NCBI GenBank assembly: GCA_005408345.1
Contig: SEMN01000079.1
Coordinates: 248,001 to 312,000, forward strand
Origin: Macquaria australasica
Taxonomy: Eukaryota > Chordata > Actinopteri > Centrarchiformes > Percichthyidae
Length of the DNA stretch: 64,000 nt
Reading direction: 5' to 3'
A model generated the notes under the pieces. The model had not been told where the DNA came from. It saw only the letters and a list, made by a program, of their open reading frames with translations, and did no database searches. The position numbers and the translations under genes are program-made. Positions 57,927 to 64,000 of this stretch are shown here, in pieces (position 1 is the first letter of the stretch; each line of letters starts with the position of its first letter).

Positions 57927-58976
57927 ATGGATCCAGCGGACGTAACCACAGTCAGATCGGTTCTGTCCGTCCAGGAGTCTCGTGTTCAACAGCACGAGAC
58001 CCAGCTGAACGCCATTAGCCACGGGATGATTGAACTCACCGAGCGACAGTCATCCGTCGCGAATCAGGTCGGCCTCCTGACTACTCAGCTGCAGCTCGTC
58101 TTGGGTCGTCTGGAGAGCCTTGTTTCGCCCCCGCTGGTACCACCACCGCCTGTTCTTCCATCGGCAACGCCATCACGACCAGAGGTTGCCCCACGCCCCG
58201 TCCGTCTAGCCCCGCCTGAAAAATTCTCAGGAGATTCGGGTGAGTGCCGGTCTTTCTTAGTCCAATGTGAATTGCACTACAAAAACGATCCAGCTGCTTT
58301 TCACTCAGATTATTCGAAAGTGGCGTTCCTGATATCTCACCTGACCGGGCGGGCGGCGGCGTGGGCTACGGCGGAGTGGTCTCGTGGGTCCTCCATCTGC
58401 CAGGATATCGGGGAATTCGCACAGACTCTGTCCAGGATGTTCGATCATTCATCCCCGGCTCGAGAGGCTTCTCGAGCGCTGCTGCGATTGAGGCAGAGAT
58501 CCGGGCGGGTTATCGATTACGCCATAGAGTTTCGCACCCTCGCTGCAGACAGCGGCTGGAATTCGCCGGCAATTAAAGATGCATTTATTAACGGTCTGAA
58601 TGAAGAGATCAAGGACCAGTTAGCCCCCCACGGAGTTCCGGGGGAATTCGAGGATCTGGTAGACTTGGCCGTCCGCATTGACAACCGTCTCCAGGAGAGG
58701 GAGGCGGAGCGTCGGCGTTTCAACTGGAGGGCTTCCAGGACCCAGAGAACATCGCGGGAGGTGCAGGGGTTTCGCCAGTTCACGAGGTTCGCGGCTGCAG
58801 GCACGGGGGAGCGGACGCCGTTGACAGAGCAAGTGGAGCCCATGCAGCTGGGGCGCACTAAGTTGGACTCCGAGGAGCGGCAGCGTCGTTGGAAGGAAGG
58901 TGCCTGCTTCTATTGCGGACAGCCCGGGCACCGGGCGGGATCCTGTCCGTTAAAAGAGGAGGCTCACCAGGGATGA
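57927..58976 (+). CDS. gag of the chromovirus (intact)
   Basis: 349 aa with no stop. The N-terminus carries a predicted coiled coil (about residues 10-60, Gln/Glu/Leu-rich) and a proline-rich linker. The central retrotransposon Gag domain contains FSGDSGECRSFLVQCELHY and the usual W/F-rich helices. A single CCHC zinc knuckle (CFYCGQPGHRAGSCP) lies near residues 327-341. It forms the particle and binds RNA. The start codon is only 17 bases after the LTR. The 3' end overlaps pol, which is in the -1 frame. Confidence 0.93.
   Translation: MDPADVTTVRSVLSVQESRVQQHETQLNAISHGMIELTERQSSVANQVGLLTTQLQLVLGRLESLVSPPLVPPPPVLPSATPSRPEVAPRPVRLAPPEKFSGDSGECRSFLVQCELHYKNDPAAFHSDYSKVAFLISHLTGRAAAWATAEWSRGSSICQDIGEFAQTLSRMFDHSSPAREASRALLRLRQRSGRVIDYAIEFRTLAADSGWNSPAIKDAFINGLNEEIKDQLAPHGVPGEFEDLVDLAVRIDNRLQEREAERRRFNWRASRTQRTSREVQGFRQFTRFAAAGTGERTPLTEQVEPMQLGRTKLDSEERQRRWKEGACFYCGQPGHRAGSCPLKEEAHQG
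58949..58955 (+). promoter_or_regulatory. Candidate -1 frameshift heptamer between gag and pol
   Basis: G TTA AAA in gag phase, 24 bases before the gag stop (TGA at 58974-58976). Slipping back one base enters the pol frame, which is open across this point. It resembles the G-UUA-AAC class of slippery sites. No downstream pseudoknot was worked out. Confidence 0.45.
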
Positions 58977-61900
58977 GGAGGACGCTGGTGAGCCAAATCA
59001 AGAACGAAAGTTCTCCTTCTCGAACACTGACGGCGGTAACTCTTTCCATAAACGGTAATATCTTTCCTTTACTGGCATTAATAGATTCAGGGGCTGATGA
59101 AAGTTTAATGGATAGAGAATTAGCCAGGAGCATGGGTCTGAGGGCACAAACCCTCAGTCAGCCTGTTTGTGCTCGATCTTTGGATGGGGGGTTACTCAGC
59201 AGGGTAACTCACCGGACTCAACCAGTCGAGTTACTTCTAGACTCATGCCATAGGGAAACCATACAGTTTTACCTTTTTGATTGTGCCCAACATCCCCTGA
59301 TCTTAGGATTTCCTTGGTTGAAACAACATAACCCCCATATAAATTGGGCTACAGGAGAAATAAAAGAATGGGACTCTGCTTGTCACGCTTCCTGCCTTGT
59401 CATGTCTCATCCTGTCCCCAGGGCACCAGAGCCAGAGGGGACCAACCAATTGGATCCAGAACTGGTGAATTATCCTGACCTATCCAAAGTTCCATCATGT
59501 TACCAGGATTTACGGGAAGTGTTTAACAAGGCCAAAGCCACATCTCTGCCCCCTCATCGTCCTTGGGACTGCGCCATAGACCTCTTGCCAGGGGCGGCCA
59601 TCCCCAAGGCCCGGCTCTACGCTATCTCCGGACCGGAGAGGAGGGCCATGGAGGAGTATATTGAGGCGTCACTAAGGTCCGGCATCATCCGCCAATCTTC
59701 TTCGCCGGCTGGAGCCGGCTTCTTCTTCGTGGGCAAAAAGGATGGTTCGCTCCGGCCGTGCATCGATTACAGCGCCTTGAATGACATCACGGTCAAGAAC
59801 AGGTACCCACTCCCACTTATTCCCTCCGCCTTCGAGCTGCTCCAGCAGGCTCGTATCTTCACCAAATTGGACCTGCGGAACGCATATCATCTGGTGAGGA
59901 TTAGGGAGGGAGATGAGTGGAAAACGGGGTTCAACACCCCCACAGGTCACTATGAATATCTGGTGATGCCTTTCGGCCTTACTAATGCACCTGCAGTTTT
60001 TCAGTCATTTATAAATGAAATACTCCGTGAATACCTTAATGACTTTGTCTTTGTGTATCTAGACGACATTCTCATCTTCTCTCCCGATCCCGTTGTCACC
60101 AGCGTCATGTCCGCCAGGTCCTGGTCCGCCTGCTGGAGAATCAGCTGTATGTGAAGGCGGAGAAGTGCGAGTTTCATGCCTCCTCAGTCTCCTTTCTGGG
60201 ATTCATTGTGACGGAAAACCGAGTCAAGATGGACCCGGAGAAGGTTAGTGCGGTAACCAACTGGGGCCCGCTTACGACTCGAAAAAAGGTACAGCAATTT
60301 TTAGGATTCGCAAACTTCTACAGGAAGTTCATTAGGAACTTTAGCGCCGTAGCGGCGCCGCTCCACGCACTAACCTCTCCCAAAGTTCCATTCCGGTGGG
60401 GTCCACAGGCTGAGGAGGCTTTCCAGCGGCTAAAGAGGCTCTTTACCACGGCTCCTGTCTTGACTGTTCCGGACCCGAAGCGGCAGCTCCTGGTGGAGGT
60501 GGACGCCTCTAACGAGGGCATCGGGGCAGTTCTGTCGCAGCGCTCGGCCTCTGACAATCGTATTCACCCATGTGCCTTTCTCTCCCGTAAACTAACATCG
60601 GCAGAGCGCAATTACGATGTTGGAAATCGGGAATTGCTGGCCGTCAAAGTGGCATTGGAGGAGTGGCGTCATTGGTTGGAGGGGGCGGAGCAACCATTCA
60701 TCGTCTGGACAGACCACAAAAACTTGGAATATCTCAAGACGGCAAAAAGGCTTAACTCACGTCAAGCAAGGTGGGCTTTGTTCTTTAGTCGGTTCCGGTT
60801 CACTCTCTCCTACAGGCCGGGGTCGCAGAACACTAAACCGGACGTTCTGTCCCGACTGTATGATCCGGAACCAACTGCCAAGGAACCTGAACCTATCCTA
60901 CCACCTGACCGTGTGGTAGGGGCGGTAACTTGGCAGATAGAAAAAGATGTGCAGAGGGCGTGCAGTGGTGTACCTACTCCTGAGGGTTGTCCTACCAACC
61001 GGTTGTATATACCGGTGGGGTGGCGATCTCAGGTTATCCACTGGGCACATACCTCGCGACTCACATGCCACCCAGGAGCTAGCCGAACCGCATTTGTGAT
61101 CCGGCAAAGGTTCTGGTGGTCATCCCTCGCCAAAGATGTGGCTGAATATGTGGCTGCCTGCTCTGTCTGCGCCCAGTGTAAGGCGTCGAGGCAGGTCCGG
61201 GTCGGGCTTTTGCACCCCTTACCAGTGCCACATCGACCTTGGTCGCACATTTCTGTGGATTTTGTCACGGGTCTGCCTCCGTCGAAAGGACACACGACAG
61301 TGCTGACGGTGGTAGACAGGTTTTCCAAAATGACTCACTTTATCCCTTTGCCTAAGTTACCCACAGCAAAAGAGACGGCGAAAATTATGATTAATCAGGT
61401 GTTCCGCATTCATGGGCTCCCAAAAGACATTGTTTCAGATAGAGGTCCTCAGTTCACTTCCATATTTTGGAAAGAGTTTTGCCATCTCCTAGATGCCACC
61501 GTTAGCCTAGTCCAATGGCCAGACAGAGCGCCTCAATCAAGAGTTGGAGACGGGTTTGAGATGTCTGGTGGCTCAGAATCAGACGGCGTGGAGTGAACAT
61601 CTGACGTGGGTAGAATACGCTCACAACTCGCTCCCGTCTGCAGCCACCGGTCTCTCACCCTTTCAGGTAGTCTTCGGGTACCAACCTCCGCTCTTCCCCG
61701 TGAACGAGACGGAGGTGACGGTGCCATCAGCCCATGCTTTGGTGAGGAGATGTAGAAAGATTTGGGCCGCTGCGCGTCAAATACTCCTTAGGGGGCAGGC
61801 CTGCATGAAGAGGGCGGCAGATCGTCATCGCCGACCCGCGCCCTCTTACACCCCGGGTCAAAGGGTGTGGTTATCTTCGAAGGACTTGCCTCTCCATGTC

Positions 61901-62329
61901 CACACCAGAAAGCTCGCTCCCAGGTTCGTGGGTCCCTTCCCGGTCTCTAAGGTCATTAACCCAGTGTCTGTGAGACTTAAACTCCCCAGGTCCCTCCGGG
62001 TACACCCCACTTTCCACGTGAGCAGGTTGAAACCGGTCCGTGAAAGTCCTCTGGTTCCACCCACCAAGCCTCCACCGCCGCCTAAGATGGTAGACGGGGG
62101 TCCTGTCTACCAGGTCAAAAGACTGCTGGCGGTGAGAAAGAGGGGCCGGGGGAGACAGTTTTTGGTGGACTGGGAGGGGTACGGTCCTGAGCGGGCTTGG
62201 GTTCCGACCAGCTTCATTATGGACCAGACTCTAATAGACGATTTTTATCAGCTTCACCCAGATCAGGCTGGACCGTCGGGAGCCGGTCCTAAAAGAGGGG
62301 GTACTGTTATGTCTCGTCAAATGTGTTAA
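58956..62329 (+). pseudogene. pol of the chromovirus, broken by two frame changes
   Basis: Domains in order: aspartic protease (LIDSGADES, D at 59084); reverse transcriptase with YLDD at 60056-60067; RNase H (VEVDASNEGIGAVLSQ, about 60500); integrase HHCC zinc region (about 61040-61190); integrase core Asp at 61258 and Asp at 61438, Glu at 61526; chromodomain (VYQVKRLLAVRKRG... about 62100-62230). The frame changes once between 60092 and 60105, just after the RT active site, and again at about 61507-61512. The second break shortens the last Asp-to-Glu spacing to 88 bases, where the D-35-E rule needs 108, implying about 20 bases lost. The final stop (62327-62329) lies 25 bases inside the 3' LTR. 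Confidence 0.9.
62291..62301 (+). other. Polypurine tract
   Basis: AAAAGAGGGGG ends three bases before the 3' LTR. This is the expected plus-strand primer site of an LTR retrotransposon. Confidence 0.8.
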
Positions 62330-62681
62330 GGGTCATGTCTGTCATGTTTCTGTCTCCTGTCTGGCTTGTCTGTTTTATTTTGAAAAGTCTAACCTTTCCT
62401 TTCGTTTCAGGTTCCTTTACCTTCTGCCTTGTGTGTTTCCCGCCAGTGTGATTGTCTGCTCCATCCTAATTGTCTCCACCTGTTCCCCATTTCCTTTTGT
62501 GTATTTAGTCTCGGCGTCTCCCCTGTTTTGTTGCTAGTTCGTTGCCAATCCCTGTATTGTGTCGAAAAGCTCTAGAAAAACCTTGTCAAGTGATCTCATT
62601 ATTATAATTAAATTCCGTAAACTGTCTGTCTGCCTCCTGCGTCCTGCATTTGGGTCCTCTGCCTAGTCTGAATCGTTGTCA
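62305..62681 (+). repeat. 3' LTR (377 bp)
   Basis: Same length, ends and sequence as the 5' LTR by eye. It contains the end of the pol reading frame (to 62329). Confidence 0.95.
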
Positions 62682-62686
62682 CATTA
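62682..62686. repeat. Target-site duplication, right (CATTA)
   Basis: Exact match to 57528-57532. Confidence 0.92.
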
Positions 62687-64000
62687 GTTATTTTACAAAC
62701 TTTCACTTTCACATATGGACCGTTAGTTGCCTCTTTTTCATGGATATTCAACTCCATATTTACTCTGCTGCAAACAATGCTAATACCTAAACTCTCAGAT
62801 GGCTTGCCCTCCTCGTGGTTGTATGTACTGTATCTCCTCAGAAATAACACTGGAATCTAAACAGAAAAGGTTGTGGTGAGGGACCAGAGTGGGTGCACTT
62901 AGATTCACACAACACTCACTAAACATGTAAACTCCTGGTAAATCATGGTGAGTGTGTCTTTGAGCTGCGTGCTGTCAATTTACAGTATGTGACGTTGACG
63001 AAGGTGGATAAATTAAGGTTGAGGTATGCTTGAAACAAACTAGTTTGTACGACGTGTCACCCGAACACGTCAGAAGGCAAAAGTGTTTATAGCTGTTCTG
63101 AATAACCACAGCTGAAGTCGTGGGAAAAGCCTGCTGCCATAGAGACGAACAAGACATGTTATTTGAACAAATGGGGATGACTTTGCACACTTCTGGACTT
63201 TTTACTTTACACTTTTCACACTCATTTGAACCAAAAGAATAACAAAATGAGCTTGTGAAAAAAGAACAACTGAACACCTGGCCAATCATTGCATGAGGAT
63301 AGTTTGTTGGACGTTGCTTCTCCAATTCCGATATCAGAAAGTGTTAGAGAGAGGTGTTTTCATCCACCCAACAAGCACTTTCTTTGAAGCATACTGACGT
63401 CTTTATTAACTGTTCAGCCGTTGTGAACTGATCTGCTTCCTGCATACTACACAGGAAATAAGAGAAAGAATTAATCAAGAGAATGAGGGAAGAATGAAGG
63501 GAAGGAATGAAGGAAGTAAAGTTGAAAAGAACAAATGAAGGAAGGAAAGGTGGTGTGAAAAAAGGAGGTACAAGGGCAGAATGATTTAAGAAAGGAAGAA
63601 AGGAATAAAAGAAAAAAGAAGGAATGAATGAGTGTAAGGACAGAAAGATGTATCAAGGAAGAAGAGAGGAGAGGAAGAAACGAAAGGAAGTAAAAAAGAA
63701 GGAAATGAAGGAAACAAGGAAGGAAGAAAAGAGGCCAAGAAGGCGAATTAGTGCACGTAAACACTAAATGTCTGCCCTTTCTCTCTGACTCCCACAGTCG
63801 GGCTCAGACACTTTGGTGAATTCGGTCCCACTGCTCAATGACGCAGCTCACATGTTTTTCTTGGATACATTTTTTCTTGGACTCATTTCCTGAAGATCCG
63901 CATCCCTTCTACATGATGCCCAGGGGGGAAACGGGGCTCAGCTCCACCGGAGGGGTGAGGGGAATTAGGGGTTAGGGGAGAGGCTTGAGGGGCTCCACTT
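62687..64000. other. Unannotated right edge, with a purine-rich tract
   Basis: No exon recognised. From about 63465 to 63740 the plus strand is almost pure A/G in GGAA/GAAA/AAGG units, an imperfect purine tract able to form triplex structures. The last 100 bases are GC-rich (GGGGTGAGGGG-type). Most likely col4a2 intron. Confidence 0.45.

Larger units (their letters stand above)
57533..62681 (+). mobile_element. Ty3/Gypsy chromodomain LTR retrotransposon, Tf1/sushi-like
   Basis: A full-length 5,149-bp element with two 377-bp LTRs (TG...CA), 5-bp duplications, a primer-binding site, gag, pol and a polypurine tract. Pol order is protease, reverse transcriptase, RNase H, integrase, with a chromodomain at the C-terminus. 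This marks it as a chromovirus; in vertebrates the sushi-ichi (Tf1/sushi) group fits best, the same lineage from which mammalian PEG10/RTL genes derive. The LTRs appear identical, so insertion is recent. Yet pol has a one-base-type frame break near 60100 and a deletion-type break near 61510, so the copy cannot make an intact pol. It lies antisense to col4a2. Confidence 0.95.

Noticed and set aside
58361..58931. Overlapping ORFs in other frames within gag
   Set aside because: Shadows of the GC-rich gag frame, which alone carries the Gag domain and CCHC knuckle.

Overview
The window is vertebrate nuclear DNA, almost certainly from a ray-finned fish, probably a percomorph. The genes are compact and intron-rich with GT-AG boundaries. 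The flanks are rich in CA/GT and TA microsatellites, hAT-type MITEs and a Tf1/sushi-like chromodomain LTR retrotransposon. No bacterial, phage or CRISPR features are present.

Layout, left to right: the 3' end of ankrd10 (+, 1-2558); a complete six-exon ube2a-type RAD6 ubiquitin-conjugating enzyme (+, 3715-7120); complete ing1 (-, coding 9349-12157, non-coding first exon near 13231); complete naxd (-, 14124-20920, ten exons); a two-exon Myb/SANT (trihelix) gene (-, 18948-20116) lying wholly inside naxd intron 1; complete rab20 (+, 23468-28044); and col4a2 (-, 29686-49502), for which 44 consecutive phase-compatible coding exons can be read. The first col4a2 exons (signal peptide and Cys-rich 7S start) were not found and probably lie beyond the right edge. 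From memory, human 13q34 carries COL4A1/COL4A2, RAB20, NAXD, ING1 and ANKRD10 in the same order and relative orientation. Here ube2a and the Myb/SANT gene are additions to that block.

From 49503 to the end no host exon is recognised. This stretch is best read as 5' intron(s) of col4a2. It holds microsatellites, interspersed repeats and a 5,149-bp Ty3/Gypsy chromovirus (57533-62681) in antisense orientation to col4a2. The element has two 377-bp LTRs that look identical, a perfect 5-bp target duplication, an intact gag, a -1 gag/pol overlap and a pol broken twice. An 11-nt sequence just after the 5' LTR is perfectly complementary to the predicted 5' end of the element's own RNA. That points to Tf1-type self-priming rather than tRNA priming.

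The host genes do not form one pathway; they are a conserved syntenic block covering ubiquitin conjugation, chromatin reading, NAD(P)HX repair, Rab trafficking and basement-membrane collagen. The most notable local points are the nested SANT gene, the self-priming site, a naxd exon flanked by a (TG)n acceptor and a GC donor, and a col4a2 5' splice site embedded in a GTGA repeat.
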